Both the position numbers and the translations under genes were made by a program. Of a stretch of DNA of 64,000 nt, positions 48,325 through 59,576 are shown in pieces (within the stretch, counting starts at the first letter, position 1; the number at the start of each line of letters is the position of its first letter). Origin of the DNA: Lineus longissimus (lineage: Eukaryota > Nemertea > Pilidiophora > Heteronemertea > Lineidae). The DNA lies in contig NC_088309.1 in assembly GCF_910592395.1 (NCBI RefSeq), forward strand, positions 2,358,501-2,422,500, written 5' to 3'. Under the pieces are notes generated by a model. That model was not told where the DNA came from and made no database searches. It worked only from the letters and a program-made list of their open reading frames with translations.

Positions 48325-51300
48325 TCACATGAGAAATGCTTCAAAGGATGATGCTTCACCTTGTTCTGATATGGATAATGTTGCCAGTTGGCTTGATTGG
48401 ACCTCTATAGGTGCTACAACATCTGACGGGTCAGGTTGAATGTAATCATCTATTCTTTCATATAGCGTGGGGTCATCATCCATTGGAACGTAATCTTCAT
48501 CCGAGTCCGAGTTGTCAGAATTGTAGCCTGGAGTGACGAGAAAGAGTAGCGAATACAAAAAAGCCTCGTGTATATCAGCAAGAACAATCAAGGGGGGTGG
48601 ACTAAAGAAAATAGCACTGCACGCAAAAGAAGCCTGAGTTGGTTGGAAAAAGTTGTCAATATTTTGCTCCAGATGACTTGTTCTTGGTCATGGGGACTTT
48701 CAGGCAGCCATGGTACATCCTTGTTATGATGGTGGCACAAGGGTCACAATAGACATGCCAGAATCCTTTGTGGCTGGCGAAATTGGGGGGCAAAAGGAAC
48801 TGAAAAGATCCCTATCAGTAATCGATTTGTCTCTGAGAAAGAGACCAATGGATAACTTCCTTTCAGCTCACCTGTTTCCCGGAATTGTCGTGGGTATGGC
48901 TCCAATCCCTCTCCTGGAACGAGGAGGACATTAAAATTAGACAAGCATCAATCTAAAATGGCCATGGAAACATCGGAAAACAGATTAGAACCGATTTTGT
49001 GTAGCAAACTTTTATGAACCACATTTAATAAATCGATCGTATGGGAACAAGGGTAACTCACGGCTTGGTTGGAGACATTTCATACTCTGTCTCTTCAAAG
49101 CAGAGACAACCTCTGATAAACCCCCTTGCTTATTGCTATACAACATAACTTTGTCATGTCCAAAAAAATCACCTGAATCTTTTCGTAGTGGATTTGTTAT
49201 TGTTGATCGGAGAGTTGCTTTCCCATCAACTGCAATAAGAGAAACGGGCATGAAATGAATGATGAAATAGAGATTGCGACCTTGATGGCAAACATCTCGC
49301 CCTCAAAACCAAGATCCTTTAATAATATGTGATGAAAGTAATCCTTTCACAATCATGGTAGTCCATTTACCAATGAATTATCTGATAGAAGAGAAACCTG
49401 TTGGCAGGTTTGTGTAACTTAATCTGGCCCACTTGGTTCCTGCATATCCCTGCTAGGTCTTATTGTAGATTTTTTCTATTGTGATCATCTTTGCCTCACC
49501 AATGCTGTCCTTGATAGAGAGATGTCCAAGGTTCAACGGGGCAAACTTGATATGATTCAAAGGTGACCAAAATATCCAACGTGTAGGTTTTTCCTCCACT
49601 TACCATACACGATTGAGTCATAATCCGGGTCCTCGATGCCTATCTTTGTTTTATCATTGGTGGACATGGTCCTGTATTTTGGTCCAAGAGACGACATCAT
49701 GCAGCCCATCACCTCCGTCAGGCAAGAAAATGACTCGTCCTGGAAGAGACAGAAAATAAAGAGTCCGTCTTGAAGGGGCTGAACTCAAGCCCATGAGAAA
49801 TTGTACATAATTTAGTTACTATGGCAACTGCTCTGTACTTGATGTAACCCTGTTGACTGAATGCAATTGCCTAATTCTCCGTTAAAATGATACCTGATGC
49901 TTTGGTCTGAACCCTTGTCTCTAAGGTCATCGCAAAAGAAGGAGAAAAATTCGTAGGAATATCGCCAATTCTCCATCATAGTGCAGCGGTTGTCCCATGG
50001 CCATGGTGGAGGGGGTCTTTGGAAAGCCACATTTCTCAAAGGTCATTAGCTAGGACTCACCTTTACCTCTTCAGTCCTCAGCACAAACCCTTGCCCTCGT
50101 ATGATTTCAACATGCTTTATTTTACATCCCCTGAAACATGCGAGTCATCACATTCTTTATTGATAGAAATCTAGGCATAGGAGTCTATAAAGGGAGATAT
50201 TGAATGATAGGTAAAGTTATAAACATAGAACCTCCATAATGGACACACCATTTAAGTCATGGCGATATAATGCTCAATGTTCAGACAATGTGGCGATGAT
50301 ATGTAGTCTTAAGATCAGTCCTTGTCAGTGAGTTGGCCACACGACTTACCTTGGTGTTTCCTCACAGATATCAATGACATAACTCCCGCTGTCTCTGTGA
50401 GTGGTACTCTCTCTCATCATGACGTTACCATAGTCCTTTCCCTTTGTCAGGATCAACTCCGACTGCTCCCTGGTACAGTTCTCAAAGAACCACCTGAAAA
50501 GAGAGTAATGATGGTTGTCCCAATGTCTTGTCCTCGATGGTTGTGACAAGCTGACATACGTTCCGTAAAAGGAACATCTGTCCCATGGAGAAAATGTCCT
50601 TGAGAAGTCAAGATTTTATATCCTAGAATTACATGTACATTGTTTAGTTCTATGTTATTGCGGGTGTATAATTGTGTAGACGCTATTTAGCGGGTTGGAG
50701 GGTGCCTTTACAAAATACCTTTGTTATGTATAATAGGTCTATGTGAAGGAGACGCACCAAAACTTGCTAAATAATGTCTACTCTGTATATCAGAATCAAA
50801 CCAGCCCCAGCACCAAACTGCCTAGTCTAATAATATTTTCTCTCATATAGACCCCCTTTCAGGGTCAGACATAAGGAGTGAATAGTGACTGATTACTCTC
50901 ACATACACTGGTACATGGAGCGAAGCGGCTAAGGCATTTTTCAACCCATCCTGACGTAATCGGTGGTTTTAAATATACGCCACCTCTCGATCAAAAACCT
51001 GTATCTCAGGGTGTTTTCAACCCCACAACTTTCAAAGGAATCTTGTCTTAACAAGTTACTTACGCTGGAATGCTGTTGACATTCATCTTATGATTTGTGT
51101 AGAACTGGTGCGTCTGAAAAAAGACGAGACCAACTCGGTCAAACCAGGAAGAAGATTGTGGTCTAATGCGAGGTCTAATGGTATCAAGGATGTCTCCATG
51201 AGTGTGGATTGCCGTGATAAAAAGTTAAGATGTGCTGGGATGGACTATTCCCTGAGCTGCTATAGATGGCTCATCAGGAGCTTATCCCGTTTCTTTAGCG

Positions 51301-54300
51301 GCTGGCATATCCCCTGGAAAGAATGCTGGTCCCAGGAAGGCTTTTACACTAGTATGCACCTGGGTGGAGAGGTGCCTTGTCAGTGGTCTGGAAATGCACT
51401 TGAAGTCGAGAGGTTTGGTTGGAAGGTTTGATCGTTTGGTGCCAAGATAACAAAATAGAACTAGAGATCCTTGCTAAATAAGTCGCCTCACCCTGGTTGC
51501 GTCTCTGTCGGTGTCCTTGTTCATCTCGGGCCAAATTAAAACATACTACATTCTTAACAATCCCTCACCTTGTAGACCCCTGGTTGGTTATCATGTCCAT
51601 CAGACATACTATCCCTATCACAGCTCCCCCCCGACTCCCCTGAGCTAATGGAATTTCTTAAAAACTTCTTCTGTGGAATTGGAGGCGGGACCGCAGCACG
51701 TCCCATTCCCCATTCATGCGCTGATCCATGGACAGGATAGAGGGAAGGTGGGTTGTTCCGACTGGTTTGATGAGCAGTGGGAGGATGTTGCTGACGCCGG
51801 GAATAGTCATAATCCGGTCGCGGCTCCTGATGGTAGGGAGGTAGGATGTTAGGCACGCTCACTCGCCGGCGACGCTCAGGACGAATACAATCTTGTAAAG
51901 CCTGTTGTATGTTAAAGACAATGGCTGGCGCAAGTTTGAGGTTGGTAAGAACTTGACCCTATAAAGTGAGAAAAGGACATCCACCTTCAACTACATGTAT
52001 TTCAAACCTTCGCCGGAAATGAAACAAAGAGGTAAGGACATAATTTAAAACTAGCCTTCATGCTTTCGCTGCCCGGTGATGTAACAGTGCCTGAATCATG
52101 TCGCACATTGATCGGAGGAGTGTTGGTCTCGAGGATCTCTAGCTTGTTGGAATGAGAAACACTGCAAGAAATCTTCACAGACACAAACAAAATCTGAGAT
52201 GCATGTATAGCCGGTTGTCTAAAGCCCGCAGCACACTAGCCGCCAACTTCGGCGTTCACAGGCGTTTTTTGCCGCAAGAGTCCTGAGCGCCTGAAAAATC
52301 CCTAGTCTGCTACGAACGGCGTCGGCGAACGCGACTTGCCGCCACTTGCCGCAACTAAACGCCAAATATCTAACATGTTTGATTTTTGACGCGTGTCGCC
52401 GCGTTTGAACGCAAGAAGAAGCCAGGTGTGCTACGGATGGCCGCCTGACTTGGCGTCGACGGCGAAGCTATATGGCCAATCAGCTTGCGTCTTGATGTCA
52501 CATGATTTCGCGCTGTATGGCCCAGGATGGGTTAAAGTGGCGGAAAAGACGCTACTGGACGCCAATTCTGGGCAGGTGTGCTCTGACCAGGATCCACTGG
52601 CCGCGAACTTTGGCGTCGAGAGGCGTCAGCCGAACGCTTCTTGTCGCCAAAGTCGGCGGCTAGTGTGCTTTAGACTTTGGGTGGCAGAAAAGAGTTGGAA
52701 TGAATCTGCGCCCAGGCGCTCTAAACCACACCTACCTTGGTCAAGGCGTGTATATACGCATACCAGATATCTCTGTCGCGCCTTGACTCGCTCTGAAAAG
52801 ATTAGTCAGAACAATGAAAATTAACTGTTAGATAAAATAAAGAAACCCGCTGCTCAGAACACCGAAAATTAACTGTTCACATGGTAGGAAACTACTGCTC
52901 AAATAGCGGGCTGCGAAAACTGAATAGATTCTTCATGAGATTATCGCCATAAATGTCATATTTCAGTGAATTTGCGCAAAACTACATTTCGGCAATGTTT
53001 ATACCGATTTACCAGGACCACAGAGAAACTACAAGTAACTCGAGCGGCGTAGACTTTTAAAGTGAAAACTCACCCTAAACACGTTTCTCCTGGGGATTGC
53101 CATGCCCTTGCTATCAAAATCCCTGGTGGTCAGTTCAATCCGATAACCATTCTTATCCTTCGATTTGACCTTGGTTCCAATATCCAAGGTCAGCCTTCCC
53201 AACAATTTCGTCTTGCTGTAGTCATCATAAATGAAGACTTGTCTTCCGACCAGGCAAACGAAGAGCTTCATATATCTCTGAAATGGACATACTGAGTACC
53301 ACTTTGGAGGGAGGGAACACGCCGCCCAAAAAATGATTATTAGCAACCGCCCGCAGGCCTGTAGGGCGCAGTGCCGTCGGTGATTGTTGAAGGAAGTGTC
53401 GCAGCTAGTTTTACTTACTCTTCATATATAATCCGCACTGACAATTAAAGAAACTCGAAGAAGCTACATGTACTCAAAATTGTCCCTTTTTGTTCTTGAG
53501 AATAGGCAAGAACCAAAATGGCACTTAGACCCTCCTCAATTCTTTTTGAGGTGATCACGATGTTACCCTCATTAGACTCGTTGACAAACATATCATACGA
53601 AGGTGGGCTTACTTCCCAATCGAGCTCTAGCTAAAATATGCCATACTTCTTAACAGAGCACATGATTTCATGCGGCAGAAGACATGTCTTGATTGCCCAC
53701 GACAATTATCTAGCAAATCCCCAAATAATGTCCTTCTGATTACGACATGGGGGACGTGTCATTACAAATATACGGGGGCAACGTCCGTCTTAGTGCGCTG
53801 CGATTTTCATCTTGAAGGGCTGAATGCGACAGACATCTCATAGTTTAGACTGTAGCCAGTTGGGCCATATTACTTTTCAGGGAGTTTTCGCAAATCCCCG
53901 AAACGTCCACGAGTACACCTATCCCGTTGTTCGACTTATCAGGAAGTCGAACAATGAGGCAGGGGTTCACGTCGGCGTTTCGGGGGATTTGCGACAACTC
54001 ACTAAAGTATAAGCGTATCTGCACTCGCACAGTACATCTGCACTATTCACGCATAGTGATGAAGTTTTTTATCTCTAGGCCAGTCGAACCCGACTCTGTT
54101 CCCGAAAGCGCCGGGCAAACGAACAACTTTTGTCGCTGCAACCTATAGATAATCGCTGCGATGTGTAACAAAAAGATCCCTCGTTTACAGTAAAACTGGT
54201 AATCGCTAGCGCTAGTTTTTATTGATCGCAAATCGCAAGTGCATGCATGCGATGACTACCGCTAAAGAGAGATTTTTGTGGCGTGCGATGATGAGCGGAG

Positions 54301-54705
54301 GTCGCAGCGACGAAAGTCGTTAGCTTGCGGGGCACTTTACTGTTCACATTTGCCTAGCATATTCTATAGACACCTTGAAATCACCAAATAGACCCCTCAC
54401 TTCTGCCGTCCCGTGCTTCTGCCATATAGTTCCTCGAGACCATACATAAAAGTGTAGTAATTTCAGATCTGCCTTGTGTGAGCTATATAGGCCTGCTGAC
54501 CCGCGACCCGGCCCCAAGGATGATGCCGATGGGATGATAAACCGTCCATTTGACCCTACCGACGGACGGCTATCCGTCCGTTGACTGGTCCAACCTTTTT
54601 AAACTGAACTGGCAGTTCCTATTCTTTAAACCTCACCTCCTTGCTGCCGCTTTGCTTGTGTTCAAGAACTCCTTGAAAATAAGGCGCCTTTCCCGCTTCT
54701 GCCAT
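48325..54705 (-). CDS. STAP-like PH-SH2 signalling adaptor, 11 exons, 510 aa
   Basis: The minus-strand exons are 54637-54705, 53074-53277, 52736-52792, 51569-51958, 51064-51113, 50350-50493, 50061-50130, 49604-49739, 49062-49229, 48872-48913 and 48325-48527. All splice sites are GT-AG and every phase agrees. Residues 8-110 form a PH domain: PYFQGVLEHKQSG, then the strand-rich exon with LFVCLVGRQVFIYDD, then a last helix with DIWYAYIHALTK. Residues 111-240 are a linker with a basic RPERRRRVSVP and a proline-rich PPPIPQKKF. About 252-360 is an SH2 domain: SIPAWFFENCTREQSELIL, then YGNVMMRES carrying the phosphotyrosine-binding Arg. The tail is acidic, with DPDYDSIVY, EDYVPMDDD (a YxxM motif, typical of PI3K p85 binding) and YERIDDYIQP. 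PH then SH2, plus the PYFxG and IPAxF signatures, match vertebrate STAP1/STAP2, which link tyrosine kinases to downstream signalling. Those have about 295 and 400 residues, so this linker and tail are longer. Orthology to STAP is inferred. Confidence 0.85.
49379..49445. repeat. Dispersed repeat fragment, relative at 12819-12895
   Basis: Second member of the pair described at 12819-12895, in the intron between exons 8 and 9 of the STAP-like gene. Confidence 0.55.
52217..52678. mobile_element. TIR element (MITE-like, about 462 bp) in an intron
   Basis: The left end reads GTCTAAAGCCCGCAGCACAC then TAGCCGCCAACTTCGGCG. The reverse complement of the right end reads GTCTAAAGCACACTAGCCGC then CGACTTTGGCG. 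The inverted repeats run about 35 bp with a small offset. The inside is GC-rich, with recurring GCCGC/GGCGA words and further internal complementarity. No transposase is encoded. It lies between exons 3 and 4 of the STAP-like gene. Confidence 0.85.
53872..54008. mobile_element. Foldback element, about 137 bp
   Basis: Almost the whole element is one inverted repeat. The ends are ACTTTTCAGGGAGTTTTCGC and, reversed, ACTTTAGTGAGTTGTCGCAA. CAAATCCCCGAAACG pairs with CGTTTCGGGGGATTTG. The centre GTTCGACTT...AAGTCGAAC forms the hairpin tip. It lies in intron 1 of the STAP-like gene. Both strands are open in one frame, but only as a mirror-image artefact. Confidence 0.88.
54104..54339. mobile_element. 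TIR element (MITE-like, about 236 bp)
   Basis: The left end GAAAGCGCCGGGCAAACGAA then CAACTTTTGTCGCTGCAACC is complementary, with about a quarter mismatched, to the right end. Reversed, the right end reads TAAAGTGCCCCGCAAGCTAA then CGACTTTCGTCGCTGCGACC. The interior has CGATNACC/GCGATGA words and no ORF. It is in intron 1 of the STAP-like gene, 95 bp from the foldback element. Confidence 0.75.
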
Positions 54706-55018
54706 GTTGAAATGAAAGTTGATCAGATCTCACGAATTAAGCTCGTTCCGTCGGATCAAATGATTCGAGATGGCGATTCTCAGACGAACTGTGGATATCG
54801 TTGTGATATGATTTGGTTTATATGCCAGTACCTTAACACATCCTGATTGGTTGCCCACCTTTAACACGGACTTGTAAAATAACAATAAAATCAGGGAAAT
54901 CCCACATGAAACATGATTTTTAAAAGTATATATACTTGAATGATAGGCCCCTACCTATCATTACCTTTTATAGTATTGGAAGTGTTATCCGCAGACATCT
55001 ATCTTCAATTGTCAAACT
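54706..55018. other. Upstream region of the STAP-like gene
   Basis: Lies between the STAP-like start codon (54705, minus) and the left edge of the duplicated block. It should hold the 5' UTR and promoter of the STAP-like gene. Nothing more specific was seen. Confidence 0.45.
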
Positions 55019-55391
55019 GACCCATTTCATTTGTGGAGAGCAATGGACGATTTCTTTTTCACGACAGGGTGCAGGCGGGTTGCGAAACTTGCCTGTTGTA
55101 CATTATAGGTATTTCTGTTTACCACAGCTCTGGCTGTTACACCCTTGTTATGATTCAATAGACTTTTGTCGACAGAAATGGCGCGGAGACTGTTCCCCAA
55201 TAAACAAAGACAAAAGAGAACCTCTAAACCTTTCATGCAATTGTTTTAAACTCGGGCTACTTGAACATCTAATACAATGGTGGCCGGCGCGATTTGACTG
55301 CGTGCACGACGAATTTCGCACGCCGGAGAAAATCCCGACCTATTTTTGCTCGGCATCCCTTTGTTTTTCTTGGATAAAATTCGTTCTTACA

Positions 55392-56005
55392 ATGTCAGGA
55401 TGTCTGAGAGTTCGACCAAAGTGCATGTTCTTCTGTGTGACAGCCTACATCGTGACATTCATCCTCATCATGTCTATCATCTTCCTCCATCGATGGACTC
55501 TCTCCGAGTGCTTACATATCAAGACTCTGAACCTCAGCTACCATCGAAAACTGAGAAACTGTGAAACGCTCATTTCTCCAGTAAAGGTGGTCGAGTTAAC
55601 GTTAAGGAAAACGTTCCGGAAAACTTATATATTTGCTTTCAAAGTATTTGGATCACATGCAATAACTGGGTCAGCACTGGACAATGACGAATCAAAAATG
55701 TCTCCAATAGGAGGAGCAAGTCACAACAGGACCGCTGTCTTGAAAGAAGGCAGCAAAATGCATAAAACTTTTGAGGTTCCTAAATTCAGCACTACTAAAG
55801 TAAATCGTCCTTGGAGAATATAGAGGTTGCGAACCGCCCGTCCCACCATTGATGACAGTGCCCTCTGGTATCCCTTAAATCATCCACCAAACATGGCGGA
55901 CCTCACGTGTCCCCAAAGTGTTCGCTAAGTGGATGAGGAGTTGGAGACCCCGAGATATGTCCGTACGAATGGGACGAAGACACATTTTGGTCAGACTTGT
56001 CGTAG
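55392..56005 (+). pseudogene. OCH1-like (Gly_transf_sug) glycosyltransferase remnant, copy A
   Basis: The frame from ATG 55392 gives a short basic N-terminus, MSGCLRVRPK, one membrane segment (about residues 12-33, FFCVTAYIVTFILIMSIIFL) and a lumenal stem. That is the type II topology of Golgi glycosyltransferases. In a second frame, 55878-55895 would code the IIHQTW signature that opens the DXD-containing sugar-transferase domain (Pfam Gly_transf_sug), continuing KVFAKWMRSW. In a third frame comes PYEWDED. Three frames plus in-frame stops (TAG at about 55821, and a TAA just before IIHQTW) mark it as dead. The open frame extending to 54936 is probably 5' UTR. No introns or catalytic core follow. 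Confidence 0.65.
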
Positions 56006-56425
56006 TTTTTTTAAAATTCTTTGGGCTCCTATGCTTCTAAGAACATTCACAAAAAAGGTGCACTTTTCGTGAAGAGAAAAAACGACTTATGGATTTGAGC
56101 CATGAGCTAACGTTAATACTCGGCTACGATGCTAAAATGACCTTGGATAGTTATTGGCGGCCATGATTCGAAGCGGAAATCTCCTAACCATATTATGGAT
56201 ACACAAGGAACAACAGCAAAAGGCCAGTGACAAGTAAATGTCATCTACTCCAACTACCCGTCCTCTACACATGTTTCCTTCTTGTGTGAATAATTGTTAT
56301 CATCACATCATGATGCTATAAAATGTACGGTAAGCAGAAGGATTCCTTGCGCGGTTTCATTCGAACATAGATGATTAAGGTTTCCTCGAATTTCACAATG
56401 GAATTTGTCATTCCCTGTTAATCCG
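56006..56425. other. Spacer between convergent glycosyltransferase remnant and MFS gene
   Basis: Inside the duplicated block, conserved in both copies. It holds the 3' UTR side of the MFS gene. No other feature was recognised. Confidence 0.45.
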
Positions 56426-58382
56426 TTATCTGCTTCGGCTTTTGATCAAGCAGACGTTACAAATCACGCCACCTAAAACCAAAATGGCTGCCACGAAAAA
56501 ACTCCACTCGAAGCACTTTGTGCCATAGCAAAATTTCTCACCCGAGTCAGTTGCGGCTGCGTCGTATAATACACCAAACAAACCCTGTAACAGAAGCGCC
56601 ACGACACCACCCAGTGTAGCGCACGCGCCCCAAGTTCGGGGGAAATACTTTAGTCCAAAGTAGTCCACAAAGAGAGTTGGCGTCAGAGTGTAAATTGAAC
56701 CAAAATTTAGCCCAACAACCACTGTAGTGATGAGAAGGACATAGTAATTGTCTGCCAGGAAAATACAAGTGGACACCATCAGGAGTAACAGCAAGTTGTT
56801 GACAAGTAAGATACCCGTACGTGGGATAATGTGGACTAATAAATCTGATATCACGCCGCCGAAAAACTTTCCTACAACAGCAAACACTGGGAGCAAGATG
56901 TTGAAGAGAGTACTGTATTCTTGAAATTGGAATGATTTTAGATAAACGCTGACGTTCTGTAAATACATTCCAACTACTGGAATGATCAATAAAAACATCC
57001 AAAATAGCAACTGGAGGTCGACGTCCTTGATAAGGTCACACCAAGTAAGCTGATCTACCAAAAGTGTTTTCGATGTAGTTATATCCGCAACCGGTTCTTT
57101 GGCAAGTAATTCTTCCGCTGGCGTTTCCTTGCCGTCGAGATCGACATAATCTTGTGAGATATCCTCCACCTTGTAGTAGCCAAGAAACCAGAAGCCCAAG
57201 CTGCTTGTCACAGCACCAAGTATTGCAAGAGTCAAGAAGAAATCTCCAATATCTTGATTTTCTTCATCGTCGGTGTTAGAGTGCACGAAGCATTTTCCGT
57301 AGATGGCGACGAAGATACTCGTTCCTGCGCTAAACGTAGCGTCGAGAAGACCAACGATCGTGCCTCGGTACTTGGGATGGAAGTTTGCCACATTTGGGAC
57401 CAAGGCGATAACGTAACTATATACACCACTGAGATCTGGAAGAAATGTTAATGAATCTGAAGCTGAGCAATTAAATTATGTACATGTACCTTTTTTTTTT
57501 ATTTCGAGCAAGAGGTCAGGGTAACCCTACTTATAGGTACAGGCCAAGGGTAACATTGAGGTGGTGATATTCGACTCATGTCAAAGGATATCTTGATTGA
57601 TTTGTATATGCCACTCTGGGTGCATGGCAATTCTGCTGCGGAACATCCCGGGCTTATATATTAGCCGAGTGATTAACTTTTTAAAAAGATGTCATGGAAT
57701 AATAATCGATAATAAAGTAACCCATCCTCGAAAATCCAGAGTCGGTCGTATCCTCCTCCCCTCGCACACGTTAGTGCCGAGTGTTGGTATGAGGTTCAGG
57801 ATGAAGTACCCCTCGCTTATACACTATAGGTCAGGGGAATTATCTCGCAATTTAGAGATGTAGCAATACTTACATGCCAGGAAAAAATATATATCTTGAA
57901 GCCAGGAATGAAATTTATAGAATGCCACCATCTTCGTTGCACTCCATAACAACAAGTAGCCGGATAATGATAACAGGATGGTGAATACTGCCGTGGGCCT
58001 GACGCCAAGCTTTTCAACGGAGATACCCGGAAGGAAGATCGATACGGCTCCGAAATTGGCAGTACCAGACATCACCCCCACTGAAGACGAAGAAGGAAAT
58101 GTATCAATACAATACCTACATTATTTGTATTTTGTTGAAACCTTTTACTTAGTGGATATAATAAGGGAAGGCGGTACAGGGTTCGGGTCGCATATCTGCA
58201 TTCGTCTACCAGATACATCCTTCTAAAAAACAACGTTACTTGCCCTCCAATTGCGTGTAATTGTATTTCTTCCTGACAGCATTCGTGTAGACGCTGAACA
58301 GATAGCCAGATCCGCCGTACGTCATGCAAATCACGCCCACAATCAGACTAATGATTCGGAAGGTCTTCGTTGAGACTGCCAT
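56426..58382 (-). CDS. Nodulin-like MFS transporter, 3 exons, 451 aa
   Basis: The exons, read on the minus strand, are 58244-58382, 57874-58080 and 56426-57435, and join in phase. Intron 1 is of the rare GC-AG type (GCAAGT donor at 58243-58238); a GT donor two bases further in would break the frame. The protein starts MAVSTKTFRIISLIVGVICM and has about 12 hydrophobic segments with a cytoplasmic acidic loop at about 230-270. Family-type motifs are TYGGSGYLFSVYT in helix 1, the NFGAVSIFLPG ... LGVRP loop between helices 2 and 3, and VPNVANFHPKYRGTIVGLL. This pattern is that of the nodulin-like / MCH1-type branch of the major facilitator superfamily, whose animal members are mostly of unknown substrate. 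The C-terminus is short and basic (CLIKSRSR). The 3' half of exon 3 is duplicated at 63651-64000. Confidence 0.88.
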
Positions 58383-59576
58383 TATGCGTCTTTATCTGTC
58401 ACCGCGCGATGATCGTACACAGCGTCGAGAATGAGTTGGTCGCGACTGAAAAAGTGATGCATATACATATATATACATACTGTATATATATATATGAACA
58501 CCCAAGCAGATCTACATGGTATTTCCTACAGAACACTCGAAGTTAATGCCCCATTAAGTCGCAACGCACATTATTTGTTACATAATGAAGTGTCCTGTAG
58601 CCTATCATGAGTTTCCACGGCGTGATGTAGCCTAGTTTTGCAACACGAAGTCCTGGTTAAAAAAAAGGATGATTCGTCTGATATATCCCAAGGCACCTAC
58701 CTATGTGTAAGAATGAGAATGTGGACCTGTAAAATATAGTTAAACATACTAGGCATTACACGTGATGTTCAGGCCTGTGAATATTCGCTTATACAGATTT
58801 ATACAGCTGCTATTAGGAACACTTATGATCATCTGTCTATATACATATACTCAGACTGCTTCATTGTATCAAGTTAAGGACAGGTGTTTCTGAAACGGCA
58901 GTCTATAAAGCAGTAGCCATGCGGTAAACCAGGCAAAAAAGGTTTCTACGTCACCGGACTTGGATCAGTGAAACTAGAGTATGCCCCTTCAAATCGAGGC
59001 GTCTACTACGGTAATGATGTGAAATGAGACTTGCAAGACTGATGGCCCTGGGCGTGTAATCGAAACTGATGGGGCGGCTTCATCATTTGTTAGCATGGAT
59101 ATATATATTACTCGCATGCGTCACAACAGAGCAGATTCTCGGGAAATCATCGTGGAGCTTGTATATGAAGTTCGTCGACAACCGACGCATCATCTCATCA
59201 CAGTCCGCGCAATGTTTTAGAGTGTGTCTGTTTCTCACGGATTGCCAGACCTGACTGACCAGGGGCTCGTCGTTGAGTGAGAGAATTCAGGGCCGTATTT
59301 AGCAGGCGTGCAACTACCCCCCTGACCCCCCTGTTAACATCTTCGAAAAACACGTTTTTCATGCAGATTTGGGCCCTTTTGGGACAAAATGTGGTGTTCT
59401 GTCCCCCCCCGCAAAAAAAAATTAATACTGCTCTGGCATTTGGAGTCAGCAGACAATAAGACGCTCATCATTTTATCACTCAAAGGCACGTTTTACTGGG
59501 CAGGATTCGCAATCCGGAACAGAAAAACTCTACGCCCTACCACCGAGGACCACGCTCACCAATATATACGGATGAA
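58383..59576. other. Intergenic region between divergent MFS and GPCR genes
   Basis: Contains the upstream regions of both genes. At 58458-58497 there is a TA/CA-rich microsatellite that is nearly palindromic. At about 59287-59425 there is a repeat-like stretch (GGGCCGTATTTAGCAGG, C-rich runs) whose 3' half matches 11019-11095. An ATG at 59572 opens a five-codon frame overlapping the GPCR start. Confidence 0.5.
59287..59425. repeat. Dispersed repeat fragment, relative at 11019-11095
   Basis: AAAACACGTTTTTCATGCAG, then CAGATTTGGG, then AAAATGTGGTGTTCTGTCCCCCCCC, parallels the fragment in the Homer intron. The leading GGGCCGTATTTAGCAGG and the C-runs have the look of a transposon end. The class is unknown. 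Confidence 0.55.

Larger units (their letters stand above)
55019..56775. repeat. Segmental duplication, copy A (at least 1.76 kb)
   Basis: Matches 62243-64000 base for base apart from scattered substitutions and 1-3 base indels, in the same orientation. The left boundary is sharp: CCCATTTCATTTGTGGAG begins the match in both, and the sequence to the left is unrelated. The right limit given here is only where copy B leaves the window. The block contains a broken glycosyltransferase (plus) and the 3' end of the MFS transporter gene (minus). Confidence 0.95.

Noticed and set aside
52002-52159. Exon candidate after a TTTCTTGCAG acceptor in the STAP-like gene
   Set aside because: The required phase 0 gives a stop within 22 codons, and the flanking exons (ending at 52736 and starting at 51958) join in phase without it.
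53824-54030. Mirror ORFs on both strands at the foldback element
   Set aside because: Produced by the inverted repeat itself; the two translations are versions of each other.
54936-55391. N-terminal extension of the glycosyltransferase frame upstream of ATG 55392
   Set aside because: Composition is not protein-like, and the signal-anchor topology begins at ATG 55392; the extension is more likely 5' UTR.
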